Origin: CAZJHM01 sp964545925
GTDB lineage: Archaea > Iainarchaeota > Iainarchaeia > Iainarchaeales > CAZJHM01
DNA length: 37,583 nt
NCBI GenBank assembly: GCA_964545925.1
Contig: CAZJHM010000004.1
Coordinates: 1-37,583 of the forward strand
Direction: 5' to 3'
The translations under genes and the position numbers were made by a program. Position 1 is the first letter of the stretch. Each line of letters opens with the position of its first letter. The notes below the pieces were generated by a model, which had not been told where the DNA came from, made no database searches, and was given only the letters and a program-made list of their open reading frames with translations. Positions 23,136-31,967 of this stretch are shown here, one piece after another.

Positions 23136-24194
23136 CTATTCTTCCATTTTCCTTGGGTTAAATTCATCCATAAGTCTTTCTTGTTTCTTAGGAGATTCAA
23201 CTAAACTTCTGAAATTTTTGTTTTCTTCTTCCAAAAGTCTTATTTTTCTATCATAATTAGAGTTTATTTCTCTTAATCTATTTGTTAATTCTCTTAGTTC
23301 TCTATTTTCTTCTGCTATTTTGCTATATTTTTCTTCTGTTTTTTGCTCTACATCTTGTCTGTGCAAATGCTTTTCTTTTTCAATACCTAAAATAGAATCC
23401 AAGTATTTAGAGCGAATTCCTGAACTCTCAGACTCCAATTCAATAACTGTTTTTTGTGCAAAGTCCTTTTCTTTTTTCAAATTCTTAATATATTCACCAG
23501 CTATTTTCAAATATTCTCTTAAATGATTATGAACCTTTCCAAATTCTACTTCTTTTTCTTCAAGGCTTTTTAAAAATTCTTTTAGTTCTTTTTTTGATAT
23601 TTCATTTTCTTTTTTATATGCTTCCAATGATGACTCAATTGATACTCTTGCTTCTTCTATTTGAGAACCTAAGTCAATATATGTTTCTTCGGGTATTATT
23701 CCAAAATAGCTTTTTCTTCTTAAATTCTCATATTTTGATTTTAAATCTTCTAATTCTGATGTTTTTTTTTGCAAAGTATCTACAAGTATTTTTGAATTCT
23801 TTTCAGCGGGTTCTTTTGTATGTTTGTGTATTTTTGTTTTTTCCAAATAATGTTTTGCTTGTAAAAGAATTAACAAAATCTTGTTTTGTAAATCACTATA
23901 AAGTTCTCCAATTGCCTCTTCTCCTGTTTTTCCACTTTCTAAATGCAGGTTGTTCAAAAGAACATTTTCCATTTTTTTAATATTTGTTATAATATCTTTT
24001 CCTTCTGGAGCACCTATTTCAAAATCCAGTGTTTCTCCAAGTTTCTCTATCATTTGTCTTATTTCTTGAAGATTATCTGAAGAAATTTTTGCATTTCTCA
24101 GAAACTGCAATTTATTGAATTCAAACCAATTTTCTCTTGATACTTTTGAATGCAAATCTTCTATTTCTTTTTCTATTTTTCTTATATATTCCAT
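23136..24194 (-). CDS. Long coiled-coil protein of unknown function
   Basis: The 352-aa protein is almost wholly charged helix with heptad periodicity, strongest over about residues 135-340 (e.g. KKTSELEDLKSKYENLRRK and KIRLLEEENKNFRSLVE). No Walker motif is present, so it is not an SMC or Rad50 ATPase. It has no signal peptide or membrane segment. A less charged interruption around residues 160-172 (SYFGIIPEETYID) may be a hinge. It may be structural or a scaffold. It is divergently transcribed from the small basic protein at 24294, with separate TATA-like blocks for each. Confidence 0.78.
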   Translation of the reverse strand: MEYIRKIEKEIEDLHSKVSRENWFEFNKLQFLRNAKISSDNLQEIRQMIEKLGETLDFEIGAPEGKDIITNIKKMENVLLNNLHLESGKTGEEAIGELYSDLQNKILLILLQAKHYLEKTKIHKHTKEPAEKNSKILVDTLQKKTSELEDLKSKYENLRRKSYFGIIPEETYIDLGSQIEEARVSIESSLEAYKKENEISKKELKEFLKSLEEKEVEFGKVHNHLREYLKIAGEYIKNLKKEKDFAQKTVIELESESSGIRSKYLDSILGIEKEKHLHRQDVEQKTEEKYSKIAEENRELRELTNRLREINSNYDRKIRLLEEENKNFRSLVESPKKQERLMDEFNPRKMEE

Positions 24195-24293
24195 ATTTTA
24201 TTAATGCTAATGTTATTTAATTGCTTTTCTTCCCCTTTTTTTGATAACTTTCTAAACAAAATGTTTTTATTTTCATTTTGATATTGTAATAAT

Positions 24294-24575
24294 ATGCCAA
24301 GTTCAAGAGGAAGAGAAAGAACTTCTAAAAAAATATCTGGAAAAAACAAAGCAGTTCAAGGAAATCCAAATTTAGCTTTGAATGTTCTTCGTGGAGAAGT
24401 TCGCAAGAAAATTTATGAAATTATAATTAATTCTTCTTTAAATGAAATAGGAAAATCTGACTTATTAGAAAAAATCAAACAAGAGTTTAAGAAAAAAGGG
24501 TTATTGAGTAAGACAGAAGAAAATGCAATAACTACTTTGCAGAAAGAAATATCCAGAAGAAAAAGAAGAAAATAA
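24294..24575 (+). CDS. Small basic protein, possible nucleic-acid binding
   Basis: I do not recognise this 93-aa protein. It has basic, disordered ends (SSRGRERTSKKISGKNKA at the start and SRRKRRK at the end) around a helical core (LRGEVRKKIYEIIINSS, SDLLEKIKQEFKKKGLL) that could be a small helix-turn-helix-like bundle. Nucleic-acid binding is inferred from charge only. A TATA-like TTTTTATTTT is centred about 27 nt upstream of the ATG. The porGDAB operon follows 79 nt downstream with its own promoter. Confidence 0.75.
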   Translation: MPSSRGRERTSKKISGKNKAVQGNPNLALNVLRGEVRKKIYEIIINSSLNEIGKSDLLEKIKQEFKKKGLLSKTEENAITTLQKEISRRKRRK

Positions 24576-24654
24576 TCGTGTATTGCCGAAAAATTCTAAT
24601 TCCTAAAAACCTTGCACCAGTAATGTTTAAAAGAGGTTTTTGTCTTGTTTAAGT

Positions 24655-25218
24655 ATGATTCATGAGATAAGATACCATGGAAGAGGAGGGCAAGGAGCAG
24701 TTACTTCTACTCAGATTTTAGCTATTTCTGCTTTTTATGATAATAAATATGCAACAGCATTTCCATCTTTTGGAAGTGAAAGAAGTGGAGCACCTGTTCA
24801 ATCATATGCTCGTATATCTGACTCAATGGAAGAAAAGATAACAACAAAAGAAGGAATAAAAAATCCTGATGTAATTGTTGTTTTAGATGATTCTCTTTTA
24901 GATTTACCAGAAGTAATGGAAGGAAAAAAAGAAAGTACAATTGTAATTGTTAATTCTTCAATTTCAGCTGAAGACTTAAGAAAAAAATACAATCACAAGA
25001 AGATTTTTTCAGCAGATATGACTGCTAAAGCAATAGAAATAATTGGAAAACCTTTTGTAAATATTATGTCTTTGGGCTCAGTTTCTGCTCGCACTGGGTT
25101 AGTCAGTATGCCTTCTTTAAAGAAAGCAATAAGTGAAAGATTTAAAGACAATCAAAAAATAGCTGAAATAAATTACAAAGCAGCAGAAACACTTTATGAG
25201 ATGATAAAAAATGCCTGA
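24655..25218 (+). CDS. porG: 2-oxoacid:ferredoxin oxidoreductase, gamma subunit
   Basis: The 187-aa subunit shows YHGRGGQGAVTSTQILA at residues 6-22, FPSFGSERSGAPVQSYARIS and the later SLGSVSARTGLVSMPSLKKAI, all hallmarks of domain III of pyruvate:ferredoxin oxidoreductase. With PorD, PorA and PorB it oxidises pyruvate (or a related 2-oxoacid) and CoA to acyl-CoA and CO2 while reducing ferredoxin. I start at ATG 24655: GTTTAAAAG is centred 26 nt upstream, so the operon mRNA is probably leaderless. An in-frame TTG at 24640 lies between promoter and start. The stop overlaps porD by 8 nt. Confidence 0.94.
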   Translation: MIHEIRYHGRGGQGAVTSTQILAISAFYDNKYATAFPSFGSERSGAPVQSYARISDSMEEKITTKEGIKNPDVIVVLDDSLLDLPEVMEGKKESTIVIVNSSISAEDLRKKYNHKKIFSADMTAKAIEIIGKPFVNIMSLGSVSARTGLVSMPSLKKAISERFKDNQKIAEINYKAAETLYEMIKNA

Positions 25219-25486
25219 AAAAATAGATGCAAAACCAAAAGTTCCTAAAAGCGGAGAATTAGATGCAGGAACAAGCAAAGCATACAAGACAGGCAATTGG
25301 AGAGTCTTTAAACCAGAAATAGACAAATCTAAATGTATTAAATGTGGCTTGTGCTGGAAATCTTGCCCAGATAATGCAATTAAATTCATAAATGGAGAAA
25401 TATTTATAGATTATAATTATTGTAAAGGTTGCAGAATCTGCGAAAATGAATGTCCAGTTAAAGCAATCTCTAGTAAAAAGGAGTGA
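25211..25486 (+). CDS. porD: 2-oxoacid:ferredoxin oxidoreductase, delta (ferredoxin-like) subunit
   Basis: The 91-aa subunit carries two [4Fe-4S] motifs, CIKCGLCWKSCP and CKGCRICENECP, each CxxCxxCxxxCP. The N-terminal part (SGELDAGTSKAYKTGNWRVF) is typical of PorD, which passes electrons from the TPP site to external ferredoxin. The ATG overlaps the porG stop (ATGCCTGA), so translation is coupled. PorA follows 4 nt after the porD stop. Confidence 0.95.
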   Translation: MPEKIDAKPKVPKSGELDAGTSKAYKTGNWRVFKPEIDKSKCIKCGLCWKSCPDNAIKFINGEIFIDYNYCKGCRICENECPVKAISSKKE

Positions 25487-25490
25487 TAAT

Positions 25491-26633
25491 ATGGTAAAGA
25501 AAATGTTAGAAACCTCAATTGCAATAGCAGAAGTTGTCAAGAACATAAAACCTGATGTAATTCCTGCTTATCCAATCACACCTCAGACTCACATAATTGA
25601 ACATTTATCTGAATTGATTAATGATGGAGAATTAGATTCTAAAATGCTTTATGTTGAATCTGAACACTCTGCTTTATCAGCTCTTTTAGGAGCAGGTTTA
25701 GGCGGAGCTCGTACATTTACATCTACAAGTAGTCAAGGACTTTTTTTAATGTATGAGATTCTTCCAATTGTTTCAGGAATGAATATTCCAAGTGTAATGG
25801 TTGTTGCAAATCGTTCAGTTAGTGCTCCTTTAAGTATATGGAATGATCACTCAGATACAATATCTGCAAGAGACCAAGGTTGGATTCAAATTTATTGTGA
25901 ATCAGCACAAGAAGTAGTTGATGAAATAATAAAAGCTTACAAACTTTCTGAACATTCTGAAATACAAACACCAGTTATGGTAAATATAGATGGTTTTACT
26001 TTGACTCATTTGTATGAACCAGTTGATATTCCTTCTTCTTCTGAGATTAAAAAATTCCTTCCCTCTTACAAACCTTCTGTCTTTATGGATTCAGCAAATC
26101 CAAAATCTTTTGGAAATGTTGGAGTTCCAGGTGTTTATATGGATTTCAAACTTCAAAGACATTTAGATTGTTTAAAAGCAATTGATATAATTCCTCAGAT
26201 TGAAGATGAATTTGAAAAACAGTTTAAAAGAAGATATGGAAATGGATTAGTTGAAGGATACAAAATGGAAGATGCAGAATATGCAGTAATGATGATGGGA
26301 AGCACAATAGGAACTGCTCGCGTAGTTGTTGATAATCTTAGAAAGAAAGGAAAGAAAGTTGGAATAGTTAAACTTCGCACATATCGTCCTTTTCCTTATG
26401 ATGCAATTGATGAATTAACTAAAAAACTTAAAGGTTTAGCAGTAATTGATAGACACATCTCAACAGGATATCGTGGACCTGTATTTACTGATTACAAAGC
26501 ATCTACAAAACATTCTTTCCCAATTCTTTCATATATTGCTGGTTTAGGTGGAAGAGAAATTTCTCAAAAACATATTGAAAGAATATTTGAGGAATTAGAG
26601 AAAAAGAAAGAAAGAGGAGATTGGTTATTATGA
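25491..26633 (+). CDS. porA: 2-oxoacid:ferredoxin oxidoreductase, alpha subunit
   Basis: The 380-aa subunit begins KKMLETSIAIAEVVK, has AYPITPQTHIIEHLSEL with the family PITPQ motif, VESEHSALSALLGAGLGGAR, and a C-terminal transketolase-like domain (MMGSTIGTARVVVDNLRKKG). It forms the catalytic core with PorB. The start at 25491 is fixed by the ribosome binding site AAGGAGTGAT just upstream, the best Shine-Dalgarno match noted in the window; an upstream in-frame ATG at 25446 lies within porD. Pyruvate is the likely substrate from the subunit order, but a branched-chain 2-oxoacid cannot be excluded. Confidence 0.94.
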   Translation: MVKKMLETSIAIAEVVKNIKPDVIPAYPITPQTHIIEHLSELINDGELDSKMLYVESEHSALSALLGAGLGGARTFTSTSSQGLFLMYEILPIVSGMNIPSVMVVANRSVSAPLSIWNDHSDTISARDQGWIQIYCESAQEVVDEIIKAYKLSEHSEIQTPVMVNIDGFTLTHLYEPVDIPSSSEIKKFLPSYKPSVFMDSANPKSFGNVGVPGVYMDFKLQRHLDCLKAIDIIPQIEDEFEKQFKRRYGNGLVEGYKMEDAEYAVMMMGSTIGTARVVVDNLRKKGKKVGIVKLRTYRPFPYDAIDELTKKLKGLAVIDRHISTGYRGPVFTDYKASTKHSFPILSYIAGLGGREISQKHIERIFEELEKKKERGDWLL

Positions 26634-27559
26634 TTGAAAGAAGTTCTGATAAAGAAACAGTTCAAGGTTTAAGTTCAAAAGAATTTATTGCCTCTGGGCA
26701 CAGGGCTTGTGCAGGATGCGGAGAAATCCTTACACTCAGAACAATCTTGAAAGGTTTTGATGATAAAGTAATGGTTGTCTCAGCAACTGGTTGTATGGAA
26801 GTTGTTACAACACCTTATCCTCACACAGCTTGGAATGTTCCTTGGATGCATTCAGCATTTGAAAATGCTCCTGCTTTGGCTTCTGGTTTGGATTATGCTT
26901 TACAAGCTTTAGGAAGAAAAGCAGAGATTTTAGTTTTTGGAGGAGATGGAGCAAGTTTTGATATTGGTTTTCAAGCAATAAGTGGAGCTGCTGAAAGAGG
27001 ACATAAGATAGTTTATGTTGCAACAGATAATGAAGGCTATATGAATACAGGTGTTCAAAGAAGTGCTGCAACTCCTATGTTTGCTTCTACTACCAATAGT
27101 CCAGCTGGAAAAAAAATTCATGGAAAACAAGGTCCTAAAAAACCACTTCCATTTATTATGGCAGCCCATGGTTTGAAATATGTAGCAACTGTTTCTATAG
27201 GCAATACTTCTGATATGATGATGAAAGTCAAGAAATCCCGTGCAAACCCAAACTTTTCTTTTTTGCATGCTTTTTCTCCTTGTCCTTTGGGTTGGAGAAT
27301 GGATAATTCTAAATCAGTTGAGATTACTCGTTTGGCAGTTGAGACTTGTATTTTTCCTCTTTATGAGATTGAAGACGGAGTTCTTAAAATAACTCAAATG
27401 ATAGATAAACCTCGTCCTATTTGTGATTATTTGCAATTGCAAGGAAGATTCAAACATATGACTCCTTCTGATATCAAAGAAATGCAAGAATATGTTAATG
27501 CTCGCTGGAATTTTCTAAAAGAGAACAATGGTAAAAAAATCTTTGACTGTCTTTATTAG
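26630..27559 (+). CDS. porB: 2-oxoacid:ferredoxin oxidoreductase, beta subunit
   Basis: The 309-aa subunit binds thiamine diphosphate and one [4Fe-4S] cluster. Cluster cysteines are at C27, C30 and C55 (RACAGCGEIL, TGCMEVV) with the fourth in SPCPLGWR near residue 222. The TPP motif is GGDGASFDIGFQAISGAAER followed by DNEGYMNTGVQRS. The ATG overlaps the porA stop as ATGA. All four subunits are intact, so the complex should be functional. Its 3' end faces the 538-aa gene with a 4-nt gap. Confidence 0.95.
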   Translation: MIERSSDKETVQGLSSKEFIASGHRACAGCGEILTLRTILKGFDDKVMVVSATGCMEVVTTPYPHTAWNVPWMHSAFENAPALASGLDYALQALGRKAEILVFGGDGASFDIGFQAISGAAERGHKIVYVATDNEGYMNTGVQRSAATPMFASTTNSPAGKKIHGKQGPKKPLPFIMAAHGLKYVATVSIGNTSDMMMKVKKSRANPNFSFLHAFSPCPLGWRMDNSKSVEITRLAVETCIFPLYEIEDGVLKITQMIDKPRPICDYLQLQGRFKHMTPSDIKEMQEYVNARWNFLKENNGKKIFDCLY

Positions 27560-27563
27560 TTTT

Positions 27564-29180
27564 TTAAGATTGAAAGAAAGGCAGTAAATTTGGATTAATA
27601 ATATAGTATGTTCTGTTTCTTCCTGTTTTTTCGTGTTCCTTGTCTTTTGGGAATTGAATCAGATTTTTTTCTAGCAGAGTATTAATTATTTCTTCTACAA
27701 ACATTCCGTAATTGTTTGGCAAATATTTCCTTATTAAATCTCTTGGAATTCTCTTTGTTACTCCTCCGATTGCCATTTCTCTTAAAACAATTATTTCCAA
27801 AGCTTGTTTTTCCATTTCAGTTAGTCTATCATACCTTTGTGCAGTTGGTTTTTTTTCTTTTATCCATTTTTTTATTTTTTCAGAATCATCTGGTTTATAC
27901 TCTTTTTTATTTGCAATTCTTTCTAAAATATTTTCCATTGGCTCCTCCTTTTTCTCACTTTCAAAAATTTTCAATCCAATTTTCATTTTTCTTGCAATAT
28001 CTGCATATCCTTCTTTTTGAATACTATTGGGATTTGGATACAACTTTACAAATCTGTTGAAAATATGTTCTTTTGGAATTCTCAATATTTTTTTATCAAT
28101 TGCAATATTCAACCTGTTTAGTATAAATATTATTTTATTTCTTAGGTCTGGATTTGTTACTTGCCCAATATATGTTCTTATTTTTTGATTATATGTTAAA
28201 ACTTCTGGCTTGGGAATTCTTTTTGTTTCCTTTTTATTTTCTTCTGGTTTTTGAATAATCATTCTGCCTGATTTGGGTTGCTCATTCTTTTTTTGTCCAT
28301 TACCTTGTTTTTTCGCTGGTTTTTTGTTTTGTTCAATAATTCTAAGAGCTTGAGTTTCTTTTTCTTTAATTTTTTCAAAAATTGCTCCTATGTCTGAAAA
28401 ATCCTTTATTTCATTTGCTGTTCCACTCACAATTATATTTTCAACAGTTGCTCTTTCTTTTGAATTTAGTTGAGGATATTTTCTGCCCATTGACTCAAAG
28501 ATATATTTTATTGTTCTCTCTATCTCTTTTTTCTCTCCCTTTCTTTTTAAACTTGAAAATATTATTTTTGTTATTTTTTCAATAGGAATGTTGTTTGCAA
28601 TGCACATTTTTATTTTATTTATTAATTCTGGGGTTTGAAATTTTCTTGAAGTATTTTCTGGAGAAGACCTTAATACTAAAATCATGTCATTTATGTTATC
28701 TTGACTAAGCACTGTATTTTTTAATTTAAAAACAGAAAAAAGTCCTATAAAATCTGGATCAAGATGAGAGATTTCTGAATTTGTGAATATTTTAACTAAA
28801 TCATTCATTTCTTTTTGACTTACCAATTCCCCATATTCTCTGTTTAATTTTGTTATTTCATTTTTTATTGTTTCAAACACAATAATTTTTCCCAATGTAA
28901 TATATATTTTTCTTGCTCCCTCTTTGTCTAATCCTGTGTTTTTTTCTAATTCATTTATATTGTTATTAGTTATTTCTCTTGATATTGTTTCAATAACTTC
29001 TTTGAATTCTTTGTCTTCCATTATTTCAGAAATTCTTTTTCCAATACCTTTTTCCCTTAGTAATTTTTCCATTGTCTCTAAATTTACTTCACTCTTTTTT
29101 TCCATCCTCAAAAAACGACTTTCCACAATAGGACGCATTTCTATTTTCTTAAATCTTTTTTGTGGTTTAGATTTTTTCAT
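27564..29180 (-). CDS. Large helical protein with C-terminal winged helix, in cdc48 operon
   Basis: I do not recognise this 538-aa protein. Residues 1-30 are very basic. A long all-helical region to about residue 270 is followed by a disordered Lys/Gln/Pro-rich linker (NKKPAKKQGNGQKKNEQPKS). A second helical region comes next, and the last ~85 residues look like a winged helix (TEMEKQALEIIVLREMAI, then EEIINTLLEKNLIQF). No catalytic motif is seen. It is the third gene of a unit with cdc48 and the 195-aa gene: the ATG lies 6 nt after the previous stop, preceded by AAGGTAA. A role as a Cdc48 partner or nucleic-acid-bound substrate adaptor is inference. Confidence 0.8.
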   Translation of the reverse strand: MKKSKPQKRFKKIEMRPIVESRFLRMEKKSEVNLETMEKLLREKGIGKRISEIMEDKEFKEVIETISREITNNNINELEKNTGLDKEGARKIYITLGKIIVFETIKNEITKLNREYGELVSQKEMNDLVKIFTNSEISHLDPDFIGLFSVFKLKNTVLSQDNINDMILVLRSSPENTSRKFQTPELINKIKMCIANNIPIEKITKIIFSSLKRKGEKKEIERTIKYIFESMGRKYPQLNSKERATVENIIVSGTANEIKDFSDIGAIFEKIKEKETQALRIIEQNKKPAKKQGNGQKKNEQPKSGRMIIQKPEENKKETKRIPKPEVLTYNQKIRTYIGQVTNPDLRNKIIFILNRLNIAIDKKILRIPKEHIFNRFVKLYPNPNSIQKEGYADIARKMKIGLKIFESEKKEEPMENILERIANKKEYKPDDSEKIKKWIKEKKPTAQRYDRLTEMEKQALEIIVLREMAIGGVTKRIPRDLIRKYLPNNYGMFVEEIINTLLEKNLIQFPKDKEHEKTGRNRTYYIINPNLLPFFQS

Positions 29181-29186
29181 TTTTTT

Positions 29187-29774
29187 TTACCTTGGCTTTT
29201 TAATCAATGCTGATTTTCTGAATTTATTAATTGCTTTTATCCAAATTGAAGGTTTTGGCATATTTCCTCTTCTTTCTTTCTCTATAAATCTTCTTCTTGC
29301 CCAATAAGCTTGTTCAATTGTTGGTTTTGTTTCAGTTATTTCTTGAAAACTACTTCCATATATTTTTTCCAATTGTTTTTCTCTTTCTTTTCTTCCCTTT
29401 GAATTTTTTCTGTGTTTTATTTCATAGTTTTTATATCCTAATTTCATTAATTCTCTCATTAAAACCATTTCTAACAACAATCCTATTCCTTTTCCCATAA
29501 AACTTTCTGAATGTTTTCCAAAAGGGTAATAATTTAAGTAAACACATTTTTCTTTATCGCTTATAACAGTAAATCCAATGTTCCCCATTTCGCCTTTAGG
29601 AATATTATTATTTTGAATTACTTCTGATATACTTTTATTTGTTATGAAAAAATCTTTTTTGTTTTGAGGTCTTTCTCCGATATAAGTGATATATTCATGT
29701 AATTTTGTGTCTTTTGCCGGAGAAACTACTGCTTTTCTTTTAATTATAATTCCTAGTTCGGCCAAGAAATTCAC
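29187..29774 (-). CDS. GNAT-like hypothetical protein in cdc48 operon
   Basis: The 195-aa protein has a segment IGFTVISDKEKCVYLNYYPF, then GKGIGLLLEMVLMRELMKLG, which resembles motif A of GNAT acyltransferases (Q/R-x-x-G-x-G/A followed by a helix). This suggests an acetyl-CoA enzyme, but the match is weak and the C-terminal third is basic and unlike GNATs. The start is GTG at 29774, overlapping the cdc48 stop as GTGA; no in-frame ATG lies near. The overlap implies translational coupling to cdc48, so it may modify or bind Cdc48 substrates. Function unproven. Confidence 0.75.
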   Translation of the reverse strand: MNFLAELGIIIKRKAVVSPAKDTKLHEYITYIGERPQNKKDFFITNKSISEVIQNNNIPKGEMGNIGFTVISDKEKCVYLNYYPFGKHSESFMGKGIGLLLEMVLMRELMKLGYKNYEIKHRKNSKGRKEREKQLEKIYGSSFQEITETKPTIEQAYWARRRFIEKERRGNMPKPSIWIKAINKFRKSALIKKPR

Positions 29775-31948
29775 CCAACATATCCGTGTTCTTGTTCATA
29801 ATGCTTTTTGAATTCTTCATATTCTTCTTTTACTTCTCTTGTAATACTTGGCTTTATTTTCTTCATAGCTTCTTTTATGTGTTTTTCTTTAACTTTTGTT
29901 GTTTGCATATTATTTTCTTTTATTGCAAACATTGCTGCTTCTCTTATTACTCCTTCTAAATCTGCTCCAGTATATCCTTCAGTTATCTTTGCAATCTTCT
30001 CCAAACTAATTTCTGAATCCAGAGGAACATTTTTTGTATGTATCTTCAAAATTTCTAGTCTGCTTTCTTCTTTTGGTTCAGGTATTTGAATTAGTTTGTC
30101 TAATCTTCCTTGTCTTAACAAAGCATTATCAACTAAATCTGGGCGATTTGTTGCAGCCATTATCACAACATCTTTTAATTCCTCAATTCCATCTATTTCT
30201 GTTAGCATTTGATTAACTATTCTGTCTGTTACTCCTGAATCATTTGCTGTTCCTCTTGCAGGAGCAATTGAATCAATTTCATCAAAGAAAATAATCGCTG
30301 GTGAAACCTGCTTTGCTTTTTTGAAAATATTTCTTATTCCTTTTTCTGATTCTCCAACCCATCTTGATAAAAGTTCTGGGCCTTTAACTGAAATAAAGTT
30401 TGCCTCACTTTCTGTTGCTGCTGCTTTTGCTAAAAGAGTTTTACCAGTTCCTGGTGGACCATATAAAAGAATTCCTTTTGGAGGTTTAATTCCCATTTCT
30501 TTAAACAAATCAGGATATTTCAAAGGATATTCAACTGCTTCTTTTATCTCATCTTTTATTTTTTCCAATCCTCCAATATTTTCCCATCTTATATTTGGTA
30601 TATCTGCAATTACTTCTCTTAGTGCACTTGGTTGAACTTCTTTTAATCCATTTTCAAAATCATCTTGTGTAACTTCTATTTTCTCTAATAACTCAACAGG
30701 TATTGTTTCTTCTTCTAAATTTAATTCAGGTAAATATCTTCTCAAAGTTTTCATTGCTGATTCTTTTGTTAAGGCTTCTAAATCTGCTCCAACAAATCCA
30801 TGAGTTAAGTTTGCAAAATAATCTAAATTAACATCTTTTGCTAATGGCATAGCTCTTGTATGAACTTGTAATATTTGTTTTCTTGCTGTTTTGTTAGGAA
30901 CTGGGAATTCAATTTCTTTATCAAATCTTCCTGGACGTCTTAAAGCTTCATCAATTGAATTTATTCTGTTTGTTGCAGCAATTACAATTACATTTCCACG
31001 GGCTTCTGTCCCATCCATCAGAGATAATAATTGAGCAACAACTCTTCTTTCAACTTCTCCTTGTGCTTCTTCTCTTTTAGGAGCAATTGAATCAATTTCA
31101 TCAAAGAAAATAATTGCAGGAGCATTGTCAACTGCTTCTTTGAAAATCTCTCTGATTTTCTTTTCTGCTTCCCCAACAAACTTACTCATTATACTTGGAC
31201 TTGAAACTGAAATAAAATGTGCATGTGTCTCATTTGCAACTGCTTTTGCTAAAAGAGTTTTACCAGTTCCAGGTGGACCATGCATTAAAACTCCTTTTGG
31301 TGGTTCAACTCCTAGTCTCCTGAATAATTCAGGATGTTTCATAGGCAGTTCAATCATTTCTCTTACTTTGTCTATTTGTTCTTTTAGTCCTCCAATATCA
31401 TCATAAGTAATTGTTGGAATTGTTCCTTCTCCTTCTTTTACTTGCTCTTCTTTTAGTTGTATTTTTGTTGTATCAACAACTTTTACAATTCCTTTTGGAG
31501 TTGTGCTAACAATCTTGTAAATAAATCCTGTTCCTAAAATACTAACCCAAGTTACATCATTTTGAACCATTGGTTTTCCAATTAAAAGTTTTTTCAAAAT
31601 ACTTTCATATCCTTGTGCAACTATCTTTATGTCTTCTGTTGGAGCTAAAACAATTGCTTTTGCTTCTTTTGCAATTGCTTTTCTTACTGTGACTTTTTCT
31701 CCTAAACCAGCTCCGCAATTTTTCCTTGTTAATGAATCCATTCTAATTATTCCTTGTCCTTCATCTTCATCTCTTGCTGGCCAAACAGTTGCAGCTGTTT
31801 TTTTAGAACCTTCAATTTCAACAATATCTCCACTTGTTATATCTAAAGTTTGTTTGGAAATAGTATCTAAAGTAATTATGTTTCTATATGCTTGTGTTCT
31901 ATCTGGGTCTTCAATCCTTAAGACTAATGCTTTTTTTTCTTGTTCCAT
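29771..31948 (-). CDS. cdc48: Cdc48/VAT-type AAA+ ATPase (p97 family)
   Basis: The 725-aa ATPase unfolds proteins, in archaea feeding the proteasome or remodelling complexes. It has a double-psi-barrel N domain (residues 1-~180), D1 with Walker A GPPGTGKT and Walker B IIFFDEIDSIAPKR, and D2 with a second GPPGTGKT and IIFFDEIDSIAPAR. Both second-region-of-homology Arg motifs (RRPGRFD, RQGRLD) are intact, so both rings should be active. The C-terminus ends HGYVG, which is not the HbYX proteasome-docking tail (the Tyr is not penultimate). A palindrome sits over the predicted start of transcription, and two unknown genes follow with tight coupling. Confidence 0.97.
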   Translation of the reverse strand: MEQEKKALVLRIEDPDRTQAYRNIITLDTISKQTLDITSGDIVEIEGSKKTAATVWPARDEDEGQGIIRMDSLTRKNCGAGLGEKVTVRKAIAKEAKAIVLAPTEDIKIVAQGYESILKKLLIGKPMVQNDVTWVSILGTGFIYKIVSTTPKGIVKVVDTTKIQLKEEQVKEGEGTIPTITYDDIGGLKEQIDKVREMIELPMKHPELFRRLGVEPPKGVLMHGPPGTGKTLLAKAVANETHAHFISVSSPSIMSKFVGEAEKKIREIFKEAVDNAPAIIFFDEIDSIAPKREEAQGEVERRVVAQLLSLMDGTEARGNVIVIAATNRINSIDEALRRPGRFDKEIEFPVPNKTARKQILQVHTRAMPLAKDVNLDYFANLTHGFVGADLEALTKESAMKTLRRYLPELNLEEETIPVELLEKIEVTQDDFENGLKEVQPSALREVIADIPNIRWENIGGLEKIKDEIKEAVEYPLKYPDLFKEMGIKPPKGILLYGPPGTGKTLLAKAAATESEANFISVKGPELLSRWVGESEKGIRNIFKKAKQVSPAIIFFDEIDSIAPARGTANDSGVTDRIVNQMLTEIDGIEELKDVVIMAATNRPDLVDNALLRQGRLDKLIQIPEPKEESRLEILKIHTKNVPLDSEISLEKIAKITEGYTGADLEGVIREAAMFAIKENNMQTTKVKEKHIKEAMKKIKPSITREVKEEYEEFKKHYEQEHGYVG

Positions 31949-31967
31949 TTTTTCGCCTTTTTTGAAA

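Noticed and set aside
24640..24654. Upstream TTG start for porG
   Set aside because: It would begin only 11 nt after the TATA centre. ATG 24655 is 26 nt away and matches the conserved PorG N-terminus.
25446..25490. Earlier ATG for porA
   Set aside because: It lies inside porD, and a strong AAGGAGTGAT ribosome binding site directly precedes ATG 25491.
29771..29785. HbYX proteasome-docking tail on Cdc48
   Set aside because: The chain ends HGYVG; HbYX needs Tyr as the next-to-last residue.
29808..30089. Plus-strand frames opposite cdc48
   Set aside because: They are antisense shadows of the highly conserved AAA domains and have no promoter or ribosome binding site.
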